The notes: generated from the sequence alone by a model not told the origin. DNA of 64,000 bases from Diplosphaera chodatii (GCA_032358165.1 JAALGY010000041.1:1178001-1242000), one strand, 5' to 3'. Positions 22,939 through 35,900 are shown, numbered from the stretch's first letter. Made by a program: numbers and translations.

Positions 22939-25900
22939 TCAAGAACAGTGGGTTTGAGGATCCTCTGGCTGCTCACTACACAGCCTGGCAGAGATGAACT
23001 GCAGGTAGAAGCGGCCTACCAGAATGCAAGCTAGCGGCTGGCCCACGACACAAAATGTGCACCAGAACACCAGGTTGCCGGCATACTCGTTCTTCATCCG
23101 CTTGTGCAGGTAGTCCGTGATGTACATGAGGGGCACCTGATGCAGGAAAACCATCCAGCATTGCAGATGTTGTGCCTCGAAGTCAGACACTCCAGCCTCT
23201 GTCAAGATGGCTTGAGATTGAACTCTCGACAAGGCTGCAGTTGCAGGGTCACCTGCGCTCATGCCGCTGTCAATCTGTGCATGCAGAATAGAGCAGTGCA
23301 CAGCTACAGGGTGTCCAACCTGCGACATGATGCCGATGAAGGACCAGGCACGCAGCATGTGCAGCGGCAGGCCGACCAGCAGCTCATGGAATAACGCGGA
23401 CACCAGGAAAACGATCACGCCGGCCACGTGCTTTGCCATGCCAGTGCGCATGCATGGATAGTACACGTGCCGCAGCAGCCACTGCAATGTGGCAAGGTGA
23501 CAGCTCAACCCCTCCATACGCCATGTGTCAAGCTTCGCAGCTGGATCAATTTTGGGCACCGCAAGGAAATGCAAAGCCACGCCAAGCTATTGTTGCACAC
23601 CTTGTGCACCGGCATGTTCCATAGGCGCCAATAGTCGCCAATTGTCGTTGCATTCCACCAGTCCTACAGGGCAAGGACGCCGCTCAGCAACAGCTCAGCT
23701 GATAACGCTGAGATGGGACATGCAAACCAGCTCACTGCAGACTTCTGCACAGGGAGCAGAGCAGGGTGTGGGTGACACCATGCTCACCTTGTAGAACTCG
23801 CGGTCGCCGAAACGCAGCACCTCCGCCAAGACGTTGAGCCACACATGAAACAGCGTGTAGAACATGACCAGCCAGATGTACAGGGTCGGGATGGCCAGCT
23901 TCAGCACCCTCTCCACGATCAGAGCCCAGTTCTGCTCCTTCATGGGCTTGACAGAGTTGCGGATGGTTGGCTCGATGTACTGTGTGTACCCACAAGTCAA
24001 AAGTGAGCCAGCAGATCGGCTGCCAAAATGGTTGTCTGGAGTGCATGTGCTAGGACACCATTGTTGCAGCGTGGTGTCACTCCAGTGCGCAAGTTGACAG
24101 GGTCACCTGCTCAGCGAGGAACAGCATCAGGCAGAGGGACAGGCCCAGCTTGAACATGTGCCTGCATGGTGAGCAGGCCACTCTTTTCATTGCACGTGAC
24201 ACTGTGGGATAGATGGAGCTGCTGATTGAATTGTCTCGAGCTCAATGTGTAAATCCTGACGCATCTGACAAAACTCACCAGAGCGTCCATCGCATGCGGA
24301 AGCGGGAGGAGCGCGGGTATGTCAGCTGGTACACCTGCAGATGAGGACATGCTGTCTCATGGGTGCACCCGCAAGCACTTTGATGCCCATGCAGTGGATC
24401 GCGAGGATACACAACCTCCAGGCGATGGACGTCACCAGGGTTGGTGCTGCCAAAAAGTATGCCAGGTTGCCGGCCGTCAGATTCTCGGGGTAGATGAGCG
24501 GGTGCGAGACGCCTGGCATCTCGGCCTGCGGGGTGCCCCGCTCCCCAGCCCGCAGCTGCCCTTCCCGCCGCGCTGTCCTGTGCAGCAACAACAGAGGTTG
24601 ATGCTTTGACAGGAAGTGCCTCATACCCCAAGCATGACAGCAGCGCAATCAGGTCGTGCGCCAGACCTGAGATCCGAGTTGCAGTGCGCAAAGCTGACCA
24701 ACTTCATCCACAGGATGACCGACTGCAGGGCAGCAGCTGATTTCAGCACTAAGGGTGAGAGTATCGCGTACTCGCATGTGCTGCAGGCAGGATGTCAGCG
24801 TGGCACTGGCTAGTGAAAGCACAACGACAGATGACGCACCGTCATGGTCAGCGCGGCAGCAGGCAGTGGGTTGGCCATTGGCGTTTTTGCAACGACAATG
24901 CAGGGCACCGCCAGCGCAGCAGATGTGTTGGCGGCATTGAGCAACAGCATCATAGCCTCCGTCGCACGCGCCATAGCTTGCCGCTTGCGCTTGGCTGTTG
25001 CTGGCGACATGTCCTTGTTGCTGCGCGACTTGACTGCCTGCATGCCCAGGTGCTGGCATGTCAAAAGCGTGGCTGTAGCTCTGCAAGGGTGCCACAGCCT
25101 GGCTTTGCTGTCAGCAGCTGCCACCTGTGAGCAGCACAGGATGCAGCAGGTGTAGCGTGGATGATGTCCCGCAGGATGATCTTCCACAGGCAACAGCCAG
25201 TGCTCACCTTCCGCTCGAAGTGAACCCGCAGGGCGCCGAGCTGCTCAATGGCCAGCGCCATGCCTGCAAATGCAAGCAGCGCCGGCCAGCAGCACAGCAG
25301 CGGCAGGTTGCCGGCCGGCGGCACTGCTGCCTTGATGAAGGCCACCGGGTTGTACAGAAGCCCATACTTGAGCAGGTTCTCGATGATGAGGCGGCTGTTG
25401 GTGGTCACCAGAATCACGCACCCCAGCATCAGCAGCCCTGCATTGCAGGCAAACGCATGTGCGACATGCTCGTCGACCAAGGAACAAAGGCATCGTGTTT
25501 GCACTATGTGCAAAGCGTACCAGACTGCTGCTGCGTGGCAATGCGTTCTGAGGAAAGCAGGCTAGCTCGTGACGACTGGTACAGTGGTGACGACGGCACC
25601 ATCGGCTGCCGCCTGCAGTGCGAAAAAAAGAAAAGATGGCACAGGGAGTTAGTAAGGCAAAAGGGTAGACTGCAAGTCCTTCACGGTCGATTGACAGTAT
25701 TGCCTGCCTCCGCATTCACAGCTGTGCGAACCTGTTGGCACGGATCTCGTGCCGCATCGGCACACGCATGGCGCCGCCCTCGTTGGCAGAGGCCTCGCTG
25801 TTGTAATCTGCATGCTGCGATGTGGAGGTCTGTGGCGCCTGCAGTGTTAGGAGAGGCGCCTGATTGTTGGGGATGTGTCGGCACCCTAAAACTGCTGATG

Positions 25901-27251
25901 GACGCCAGTGTGCCCGATAGTGTGTTCAGAGCATGCTGATGGGCTCATACCCGCTCTAGCTTCGAGCTCGCCACATTCCATCGTTGCCGCAGCTCCGGGC
26001 TGTCATGCGCCACTGGCTGCTGGCTGTAGCGTGGCGATGGTGAGGCATGTCCCTGCAGCACAGCTGCATGCACTCACAATGCGGACCCTTGATTGCAATA
26101 TTCCGATCTGTTGTGGCAACGACATGCCCAGAAGTGCACGACAGCAGGCAGCAGTCACCCAGCGGACGTCTGCGCTGCGCAGGGGGCTGCGGCTGCGGGC
26201 CTCATCGCTGAGCATGCGGAATTCGCAGCCTGCTTCCTACACAGATAGCACCAAGGACTTTCTTCGGGACAACTCGTGCAGTGAAGCTGAAGAGCGACAT
26301 AGCGACATGCTACTGCATCGTCATGTGGACAGAAATACAGCAGCATGCCTGCAGGGCAGTCATCCAGCGCTGTGCGTCGCCCTGCATCACTGTGCTGACG
26401 CGGATGAGGCTGTTGCCGGCACGGTCAACCACGCCAAACGTGTAGTGCTTCTGCTTTTTCACGCCCTCATACTCGAGGATGCATCCCTGCAGCACAGAGG
26501 TCAACCGCATGTGCCAGCAGCTCATGCGAGGCGCTGCAGATTAGGTCAGACCGCCGGGTCAGCGCCGTGCAGACACATGACATCGGCTCACCTGAACCTC
26601 AATGTGCCCGCGCGGGTGCTTTGCAGTGTCAAACTCGGTCTTATAGTACTGCATGCACAAATGCACTTCATGTGAGTGTCGGCCAGTAGTCAGCCAGATA
26701 TCAGGTGCAGGTACAGGACAGCTTCATGCCTGCAGCGCGGTGCCATTGAGTGTGAAGAAGCGCGGCTCCCATGTTTGCGACAATATCCCCGATGCAAACG
26801 GCCGATACTTCGCCAGATACCTAGCGGCGCATGCAGCAGAATCAGAAAAGGTTGGACGTCAGCAGCAGCAGCAGCAAAAACAGCAGCCTGCAGTGGCAGC
26901 ACTGACACTCGCACCCGCAGATGCTAACGCCGGTGTTGTGCTTCGAGTTGACCTGCAGTTCAAAACGTCGTCATGCAGTCACAGACTGTTGGAATCTGAT
27001 ATGAAGTACTTCTATCGAGAGCAAGCTGCCTGTGCGAAGCAGACAGACCCAGTGCGCACCAATTCCTGCAGGTGCTGGTTGGCATGCCGCAGGTTGTCAA
27101 GCTCGGCGGTGGCCTCCTCGGCGCGCCGCCTCAGCGCCTCCTGCTGTTCCAGCGGCGAGCTGGCCGCATCATTTTCTGGCATGACATCGAGGCTTGTGCC
27201 CGTTGAGGCACTCTCAGCCTCGCTGGCTGGAGGGCGTCGCCGGGAAAACAT
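22939..27251 (-). CDS. DGAT1: diacylglycerol O-acyltransferase 1 (MBOAT) with N-terminal PH domain
   Basis: ER membrane enzyme that acylates diacylglycerol with acyl-CoA, the last step of triacylglycerol synthesis. About 18 exons. The N-terminus (27060-27251) is Glu/Arg-rich and helical. The next exons (26915-26952, 26730-26820, 26592-26648, 26349-26486, 26159-26236) encode a pleckstrin-homology domain (YLAKYRPFASG, TWEPRFFTL, YYKTEFDTAKHPRGHIEV, RWMTALQ). The linker (25732-25838, 25521-25612) leads into the MBOAT core. Core landmarks are VTTNSRLIIENLLKYG (25208-25437), a basic insert before a hydrophobic exon (about 24845-25045), WMKLVSFAHCN, NLAYFLAAPTL, VYQLTYPRSSRFR, TLYIWLVMFYTLFHVWLNVLAEVLRFGDREFYK, DWWNATTIGDYWRLWNMPVHK, and SALFHELLVGLP with the catalytic His. 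The protein ends after GQPLACIL. Two PH introns use GC donors. Start 27251 (MFSRRRPP) is preferred; Met at 27284 is in frame. Confidence 0.9.
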
Positions 27252-27657
27252 GATGACATCAACGATGCTTCGGCACGCTGACACACCGGTTGCAAAGCAA
27301 GCCGTCTACACGCGGCTGGCAACACACGAGCCTGTGGGCTGTGGCTGATGATGATTCAACATAACTTCAAACCCGGAACGCAGGGTGCCTCTTCAAATAC
27401 AGATGGTGATATCGCACTGTGTCTATCACTACTGTAAAGTGATCATTGCACACATGCATTCTGCATCTACTTGCAAAGTTGTAAGAATTGAGATCGGCAC
27501 GTGCCGCTTGGAAGTTATGTAAGGGGTGTACAAACTTGCACTCGTTGCAGACCGCAGGCTCGTCCGACCAGCAAGTTTGAGGTCTCTGCGGGCCAAACGC
27601 CAGGCGTTTGAGTCAGTTTTCGGGCGACAGAGGGTCGTAGGAGTGCCCCAGGGTGCG
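27252..27657. promoter_or_regulatory. divergent promoter region shared by DGAT1 and the omega-3 desaturase
   Basis: About 400 bases separate the start codons of DGAT1 (minus) and the desaturase (plus). Apart from possible extra in-frame Mets (27284 for DGAT1, 27526 for the desaturase) it has no coding features. It must contain both transcription starts. No specific transcription-factor site is called. Confidence 0.5.
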
Positions 27658-30128
27658 ATGGCAATGAACCAGGTCGTCGGCGGCGTGAGGCTGGGCGTGC
27701 CCGCGACTGTTGGCCGCCATGCACCGTCCTTGATGCGCGGTGCAGCGGCCGCACGCAGGCCGATCAGCTCAGCGCAGCGCCGGAGATGCTGTGGACAGAC
27801 TTTCGCAGTGCTTGCGCCTGCCCCGGTGCAGCAGCCGTCGCCGCAGCCGCAGCAGGTGTGTGTGCCTCACGCTTGTCACTTGGCCACGCACGCCCATCGA
27901 GCATCGCTTTTTGCCAACTTCGGCTGGAACGGTGTCTCAGAAGGTGTCTCACACACCGCCATACCTGATTGCACCGTGTGCTTAGTGCTGCAACCGTGCG
28001 TGTGGTTGCGTGTGCCATGGTGCGCCAGAGCCACGCTGAAGGAGTGTGGTCTTGGAGTTCAATCCGGTCCTGCAGGTGATGCGTCAGGGCCCGAGCTATG
28101 AACATGCTTCTCAGTACGTGCTCCTTTGCAGGAGGTCGATCTGTCTCAGGCGCCACCATTCACGCTGGCCGACCTGAAGAATGCCATCCCTGCACATTGC
28201 TTCAAACGCAAGCCCGGGCGGTCGATGGCGTACCTCGTTAGGGACGTCGCCATTGTCGTTGGGATGGCGGTTGCAGCACACAGCGCCAATGCCTGGTGGG
28301 CATGCAACCATCGCTGTCAGTGCGTATGAGGGTTGTGCCATGCGCTGTACAACAATCACCTGATGGTGCAATCTTCAGCCTGTTGACGCTGTGCTTCACA
28401 GGTGGGCGTGGCCGCTGTATTGGATGGCGCAGGGCACCATGTTCTGGGCGCTCTTCGTGGTCGGCCACGACTGGTGAGAGTTGGCTGCCCGCCCGCCGCT
28501 GCTGCTGCTGCACCCCTTCTCATGCAAGGTGCTGCGGGATGTGTTGCCCATGGCTTGCGTGCTGACAATTGTGACGTCTGGTCGCAGCGGCCACGGCAGC
28601 TTCTCTAGCAACAAGACGCTGAACAACATCGTGGGCAACATCACGCACTCCTCGATCCTGGTGCCATACCACGGCTGGCGCATCAGCCACCGCACCCACC
28701 ACGCCAACCATGGCCACGTGGAGAATGACGAGAGCTGGTACCCCACATCCAAGTCCACCTACGACAACATGGTGGGTGGCATGCACAGTCAAGGCACGCG
28801 GTTTTGGAACACTCTGGCTGCAGGGCTTAACCCAGTTCTGTGTATGTACACTTTGCCTATGCTGACATGCCTGCCTCTTTGATGTGCAGGACGCACTGTC
28901 GAGGCTGGGCCGGGTGTCGTTCCCGCTGTCGTTGTTTGCGTACCCGTTCTACCTGCTGAACCGCAGCCCGGGCAAGTCTGGGTCACACTTTGACCCCAAG
29001 TGCGACCTGTTCACAGCAGCGGAGGGCAAGATGGTGAGCTTGTGACCTGTTTTGTGCATGCAGATATTCTGGCAACCTTCTGTGTTCCTGCAGGCATGAC
29101 GACCACTGTAGCACCTCAGATCGGAGCGCTCATGTATTTCTGGTTCCCATGCTGCGCAGATCCAGGAGAGCAACAAGTACTTTGCGGGCATGCTGGCAGT
29201 GCTCGCGGGCTGCACGCTGTGGCTGGGGCCGCTGGCCATGCTGAAGCTGTACATGGTGCCCTACTGGATCAACGTGGTGTGGCTCGACACCGTGACCTAC
29301 CTGCACCACCATGGGCCCCAGGAGGAGGATGTCAAGGTCCCATGGTACCGTGGCGAGGTGTGTTGTCTGCCGCGGTATGCTGATGTTACCATATGAGACA
29401 TGCTAGCAAAACCAGCTTAGTCTGCCACTACCAAGGTTCACGGAAGCACTGCCTCTGGTTCACGTGTGCTGACCTTTGGAGCCACAGGAGTGGAGCTACC
29501 TCCGGGGCGGCCTGTCCACGCTGGACCGTGACTATGGCGTCTTCAACAAGATCCACCACGACATTGGCACGCACGTGGTGCACCACCTGCTGCCCCAGAT
29601 CCCGCACTACAACCTGTGCGAGGCCACAGAGGCAGTCAAGCCTGTGATGGGCCCATACTACAGGTGGGTGATTGCACGCTTGCAGACTTGACAGTAGGCC
29701 CCTCTGAGGGCCCCTCGCCCCTGACTTTGTACATTGAGTGCTGGCTACATTATTAACCACAGTGCGCATAGACGCTGACAAGTGAGGTGTGCTCATGCAC
29801 CAGGGAGCCAGAGAAGTCGAAGGGCCCCATCCCCTTCCACCTGGTGCCGCCACTGGTCCGCAGCCTGACATCAGACCACTACGTCGCCGATGAGGGCAAC
29901 ATCGTGTACTATGTGAAGGACCCAAATTTTTGGTAATTATTGCCTGCTGCTGCATGCACCTCAGCGTCAGTGAAAGCCCTTATGATGCTGCCGCTGAGCT
30001 TGTTGACGAAGATTTATATACTTTATTTATTTTATTTTATTTATTTATTTACTTTATGATGGTGCTGCAGGTCCACAGTTCGTCAAAAGATGTTTGGCAA
30101 GAAGGAGACGGCGCCAGCCAACTTGTAA
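27658..30128 (+). CDS. FAD7-like: plastid omega-3 (delta-15) fatty acid desaturase
   Basis: Membrane di-iron desaturase that adds the omega-3 double bond to 18:2/16:2 acyl chains of chloroplast lipids. Nine exons join in phase to 440 residues: 27658-27855, 28132-28295, 28402-28473, 28588-28771, 28890-29033, 29160-29357, 29488-29663, 29804-29932 and 30071-30128. The first exon is Arg/Ala/Ser/Gln-rich and acid-free for much of its length, as expected for a plastid transit peptide. The mature part starts with the typical [17 protein letters not shown]. The three histidine boxes are HDCGH (across the 28473/28588 splice), HRTHH (near 28690) and HVVHH (near 29575). HVENDESW follows box 2, as in FAD3/7/8. 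Length matches plant FAD7/8 (about 445). Two more in-frame Mets lie close by (the third residue, and one at 27526); the 27658 choice gives the best transit peptide. Confidence 0.92.
30012..30057. repeat. T/A-rich microsatellite-like tract ((TTTA)n) in the last desaturase intron
   Basis: A run of ttta/tttta units lies inside the intron 29933-30070. It stands out against GC-rich surroundings. It probably acts as a polypyrimidine-like or neutral simple repeat. Confidence 0.8.
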
Positions 30129-30781
30129 ATCAGCAGCGGTCTGCAGCAGCTGGCACTCTCAGTATGACGTGCGCGCTCTTGACGTCCGTCACAGACGGCT
30201 CTTGCAGCGCAGCGTCAGTAGAGTCCAGCCAGCCATCTCTCTGGCCCACCTAGCAGCCATGCCGGATCAGCCATGCCCAGTGGCGTGCTGGGCCCGCCAC
30301 AGCAACGCTTAGTGCAGCCAGCCAGTGGCAGTTTTTGGGGAGAACCGGGGTCAGCCATGCCCCTATGTGAATCAAGAAAATGCTGTGTCAGAAGTTCAGA
30401 CGCCGGGCGCCCCACGAAACTGGCAGCACGCCCTGGCGACTGCGACACACTTGGCGTTGGCATCTCAGCTTTGAACTGTGCTTTGTCCTTTTCCATGTGC
30501 CTGGGGAGTGATGTGTGTGCTGGGCTATCACTTATATTTCAGTTCGCTGGCTGAGCAGCAACGAAGAATAATATCTCTCGAGTCTACAGGCTAACAGGAT
30601 CTGAATGAGTATTGCTTGCTCAGGACTGCAGGGTCTGATTACATGTCAGCAAATTCTTTGTAACATTGCGTTGAGGTATTGGCATGCTACCTGTACCGTC
30701 ATAACTGCATCATATCACCTGCAACGTGCTGCGGTATTTCTATCTGCACGCAGCGGCAGCTGTACCGTCATCTTGATAATG
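30129..30781. other. convergent intergenic region between desaturase and polyprenol reductase
   Basis: About 650 bases between convergent stop codons. No protein-like segment or RNA gene is recognised. Confidence 0.5.
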
Positions 30782-32451
30782 TCAATATACAAGGGGCACA
30801 AGGGCTCGTCTGCTTATGGGGTAACCTTCAAACTTCCGCTTGTACCACTTGTGCGTGGCCCCAGCTGCCAGTACCAGGTTGCAAACCTGCGGATACATCG
30901 TAACGCTTCGCAATCCGACCCCAGACTGGCGACAGGAGCATCCGGCGTGCACTTACATGAGTCACCGAATTTCATGTTGTCAACACACTTACCACCCATG
31001 CGAGGATGAGCCATGCATTCAAGTCACGACCTCTGAGCATGAGCACCAGCCCTGTGTAAATCACGATCTCGCCAAGGTAGTGTGGACATGACACCCACTC
31101 GAACGCCCCACCTGCAGCGATCAACACAGATGAAAGCAGGTCCTGGAGCAGCAATGACAGCTGCGCCAAGCCAGTGCCCAGCACAAGACCCACCGTTTGG
31201 AATTCTGTAGCTCTCTGCTGTCTTGATGCCGGCTGCTCTGCTGGCTGGTGTCAAGGCCGCAAGGATGCGATGTGATTGGTTCTGCAGCACATTGCCAGCA
31301 GCGAAGACAACAATGCCCTGCGTGATGCACGGGCTGCTATTGCAAGGGGCGCACAACCGCAATACAGCTTGCTTCCTGTACCATTATCTGTTCACTGTTG
31401 CATGTGCAGGCCGTACCAGGGCGACCAGAGGTTGCATTTGCTGCTGCCACTGTTGATTCATGAGATAGGTCACAAGATGCCGAGGCTCAAAGGTAGCCCT
31501 CCTCGGCAGATGCTGAAGGATCGCCACAAGATCTGCTGACGGCAGCAGCGACAAGCTCAAGACCCCATAGTAACTGCACCAAGACAATGGACTGCGTTGC
31601 ACGTCGATCAGCTGGCAGCGCACTTGAACATGGGCAATTCGGCACCGATCAGTGGCAGCTCATGCTGACCTTAGGCCGAAAACGTAGGCAATCACATGCA
31701 TGCGCGCCTGCGCAGGGTACACCATGATGGCCACAGTCTCGAACCAACGGCGCAGCAGGTGAAACTGCAGCGCTGCCAACGCCAGCAGGCACGCCAACTG
31801 CATGATAGTACCAAAACTGGGTCAGATGGGGCACTGCATCATGCCATGACATCTGCTTGCAGGTCCGTGTCACCCATGTGAACTCATGACAAGCAACAAT
31901 ACTGTGTCGAGTTCCTGCACCTGATGGGTGTTTCCACTGGAATGCTGGCTCATGTGAGCAAGCAAGCATGCACCACATGCTGCATTGCATGCGGCGCCCA
32001 GCACGTAAAAGTGTGCGAACCAGCTCTGAGGCACTGCTGCATCCTGCAGGGGCACGAGTTACTGTCTCTGTACTCAACGTCCCCACACCCTCGTGCAGCA
32101 TGTATGCTCACAGTCCGAAGCGCACCGTCAGCGATCCTAGGCTGATGGGTGGCCGATTATCCCAAAGTTTGCCGCGGGCGGCGGAGAGCTGCACAGCATG
32201 CCTGCAGATACATGCGCAAATGCTGCGTGACATGCAGCAGGACTCCTCGGGAGGATTTGCAAGCTGCAGCAATGGCAGGCCCGTTCAAACCTGAAGCCTT
32301 GCATGCTCTGCATTGGCAGCGCTGCGATCAATGCCGCAGATGTGGCCAGTACCCAATATGCATGCAGGGCAGGTGGAGCAGCAGCTGCAATTACGTGGCT
32401 CAGCATGCTGACGCCTGGTACAGACGCTGCGGTTGAGATACCAATGGTCAC
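30782..32451 (-). CDS. polyprenol reductase (SRD5A3-like steroid 5-alpha-reductase family)
   Basis: ER membrane NADPH-dependent reductase of the SRD5A3/polyprenol reductase type, which saturates the alpha-isoprene unit of polyprenol to make dolichol for N-glycosylation. Segments in order on the minus strand are: a hydrophobic N-terminus (Met 32451 or 32406; [19 protein letters not shown]), a SAARGK segment (about 32195-32115), [17 protein letters not shown] (about 32050), [27 protein letters not shown] (about 31680-31800), [11 protein letters not shown] (about 31440-31570), [23 protein letters not shown] (about 31200-31325), [20 protein letters not shown] (about 31010-31115), and the C-terminal [19 protein letters not shown] ending in LVPLVY and stop. 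PHYLGE and the closing KF-x-YP-x-SR-x-A-x-x-P block are family hallmarks. Exon edges are approximate. A general 5-alpha-reductase is the alternative, but VPQ-x-x-x-HFYV favours polyprenol reductase. Confidence 0.84.
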
Positions 32452-32963
32452 TCCATCGGATGCCCGACAGCTGAGCAGTCAGAGGTCGTGATGCACAGTG
32501 TGCGCCGTGCGGTGGGCCACACACGCTCTCGCCACGAGTCGCAATCGTACGGTATTCACAAATTCCTACATCAATCACAAATTCGCAAATGCTGGTTGCG
32601 GCAGATGTTGGATCTGAGCCGTAGCTGGTCGTCAACATGCATGTCGATCATTTGAACCCGAGTGTGAAATTCTGAAACACATCGCAGCTTGGCACACCAC
32701 CTCTTGAGATACCGCTTCTTTGGTCATCTGCAATCCTCTACCTTGACCCACTTTCCGCAGTCGCTGCACATGCATGTCCTACTTTCCCACTGCTGATTTA
32801 GAACACTACATATCGGGACCTTTGCCTCGCACATGAAGGCGTTGGGTGATCCAGCATGTCCTACGGCTACGTGGTGATAGCATCTGGTGAACGTGCCCCT
32901 GTCCTACCCTGCTAGCAAGGCCATGCTAGTGTAGAGCGCTGTGCATGCTGCGAAGTCAGCAGG
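32452..32963. promoter_or_regulatory. divergent region between polyprenol reductase and PDS5
   Basis: About 510 bases between divergent start codons, likely containing both promoters. No coding sequence or repeat is recognised. Confidence 0.45.
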
Positions 32964-35900
32964 ATGGCAGGAGGGAAAGGAGGCAAGAAGGGAGCTGAGA
33001 AAGGAGCAGACGAGTATGACTTTGCCGACAACGACCTCGAGGAGCAGCTGGCCGGCGTCGGCAAGAAGCTGAAGGCGCTCGCCACCTCAGCACCCGGCGG
33101 CAAGGATGCTCTCATCAAGCTTCTCAAGGTGACTTACTCATCATGTATCTGGTGTACATTACAAAATGGTCCGGGTCACGTCCTGTCGACAAGATGATGC
33201 CCCATTGCAGCTGCTTTCTGCTGTAAGGCGCCATGATGACCTCTTGCATCATACCCTCCATAGAAAGCAGCATCTGTGCTGGAGGAGGCATCGCAGACTT
33301 CCGACAGCCAGCGGGCTGCCTGCGCAGATATTGCAGCGGCCTTGGTCCAGAAACCGCTTGCGGACCACCAGGACAAGGTGAGATGACCCCAAGTGGACGC
33401 ATGCAGTGGCACATTGGGTTCTGCACGGCTTCAAGAAGTCCTCGTTGCTTCTGTAGGATGTCAAGACGTACACAGCCTTCTGCCTGGTGCATGTCCTCCG
33501 GCTGCACACGGCTGATTGCCCCTACAGCGCCATGCAGCAGCGGGTGAATTGCGTGTGGATGCACTGCAAATTCTATACAACATATGCATGAGCCGGTGTT
33601 ATATGATGCTCTGGGTGTGCGCTATATCTGTTGATCTGACTGCAGAACATCTTCGCGCTGTTCGTGTGGATCTTTCGGCGGCTCGAGAATGCCAATGCGC
33701 CATCCTTTCAGATATGCCACTCTGTACTGGATGTTGTCAGCCAGGTGGGTTTGAGTGGTATGCCAAAGTTTGCTTGTGGCCTGACCTATGGCTGGAAGCT
33801 CTCGAGAAGAGTGCTGCAGCGTCACAGACAGCAGCGAATACTCCCTCTACACTGCAGACCCGGTGCTGTGTGCTCATGCTGGATCTGGATGACGCTGAGG
33901 ACCTGGTGTGCGATATGTTTCGCCTGTGCTTCCTGATCTTCAAGTGAGGATGCACTGGCTGACATGCTTTGCGGAAGGCAGATGCTTGGCCTTGTCCCTG
34001 TCTTCGACCCCTGCATGGCAGTAGGCATCTTGAAGGAGCAAAGGCTGCAAATGCTCAAGTGCCCGGTGCCCTGCAGCGAAGACAATGCAGAGGCTATTGG
34101 CACAAGCCTCCTGGAGGTGAGCATCTGGCCGCCTTGTAACCGTGTCACAACACGCACCATCTATACCTGAGATGCTCGTGACATTACCGCCTATCAGCTG
34201 GCATCATCGGGTCGCCCTGACGCGCAGATCATGACGTGTCTCATTGAGGAGAGCGATGACGTGCCGCAGCAGCTCCTGCACACAATACTGGAAGGACTGG
34301 TCAACAAGAACGCCACCGTTGCGAGGTTGGTAGCTCATAACAGGTAGTCATGCCCTATTCTGCAGACACCAAACCACGTGCACATCCTCATCCTTGGTAC
34401 TCACACCCTATCAGGCTGGCGGAGCGGTTGATGCACCGCACGGAAGAGACTCTGCGGCCCCACCTGCAGAAATACCTGATAGACATGCTCACTGGAGAGC
34501 TGGCGGAAAGCGACCTCAAAAGCCCCCAGCACGAAGTCATCTACAAGGTGCATAGCTGGTGGTTGCGGCACTGGCAGACCGCCTGTTTGCCCATCTTGCC
34601 GTGTGGGCCCAGTTCCCCGTCCAGCGGACTGCTGTGGCTGCGTGCTGCGGGCGCAGCATGACGCAATGCTGATCTGCTGGTCCACCCATGCAGGTGTACC
34701 GTGCGGCTCCGCAGACGCTGCTGCCAGTGCTGCCGCACCTGGCAAGGCAGCTGGGCTTGCAGGACGATTCCCGCCGCCTGGCCGCCGTGGACCTGCTGGG
34801 CCCGCTGTTCTCAATCCCGGGTTCGCAGCTTGACGCCGAAAATGCACATCTGTTCACGGAGTTGCTACAACGCTTCGCCGACCAGAAGGTACCTTCCAAA
34901 TGAATGTTGCCTTTGCTATACCTGGCTGTGGTAGCATGGCCGGTGTTGACTTGCAGTCTTGATACTGTGCAGCCAGCAGTGCGTGTGGCCGTCGTCAAGC
35001 ATGCAGCAGGCATGCTGAAGGCGTGCTCAACAGCAAAGTCCAGGACAGAGGTGGTTTGGCACCTGTCGGAATGTTATGACACAATGTCACCCATTTTCGA
35101 AATGATCTATATACTTTATCATGCCATGAAGATGTCCAGTTCGCATGGCATATGACTGTGCTTTAGCTCGTCTTGGACACCGGTTGCTGCAGGTGATGAA
35201 CGGGCTGGTTGTGCGCCTGCTAGACTCAGAGGAAGATGTACGGACAGCCGCAATTGAGAGCATCACCGCAGCCGCCAAGCACAGCCTTGGCCTACTGGAT
35301 GGCACCCTGGCACCCCTGCATGAGGCACGCACAAGAACACACACATCTGTCGTTGACAGGCATGCCTCTACTCGAAGGCGGCCCAGGGTTGCTCTGTTGC
35401 GGACGGTCTGAGACAATGAGCTTTCCAGGTGGCAGCACGGTTGCGGGACAAGAAGCCGCATGTGCGGCTCACTGCCGCCACCCAGCTGCTGGCGGTCTTC
35501 AGTGCCTCCTGCACACGCCACGTCGATGGGGCCTCCGTCACCCCAGGTGCAGGGCTGCGTCCCTTGCGCTGAAGTTGAGCGCTCTGCTGGTGACCACCTG
35601 GCTAGGTGAGCACACGGGCAGCAGCAGGCCGAACACAAAACCTTGCCATCCGCTGAGGCCTGGGATTGGGTGTACCCGCTTAGATGAGGAGTCGCTGGGA
35701 TGGATACCCGGCCGCCTGATGCTGGATGCCTGCCGGGAAGTGGCGGATCTGCGCACCTTGTTGAACGGACCATTCAAGGATGGGATCTTTCCAGCAAAGC
35801 TATCCGACGCCGCAGCTGCCCACCACTGGGTTGCCATCTACCAGGTGCAAGTCGTCAAGCTGCACCAAGTGCTGCTTCTGGTTTGTTGTGCTGCGCCCAT

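Noticed and set aside
22939..23580. A single 213-codon unspliced C-terminal DGAT1 exon
   Set aside because: The frame happens to be open through an intron: the segment between SFIGIMSQ and VPLMYITDY has intron-like ends (gtggga ... catcag) and is absent from DGAT1 proteins, so I treat it as an in-frame intron.
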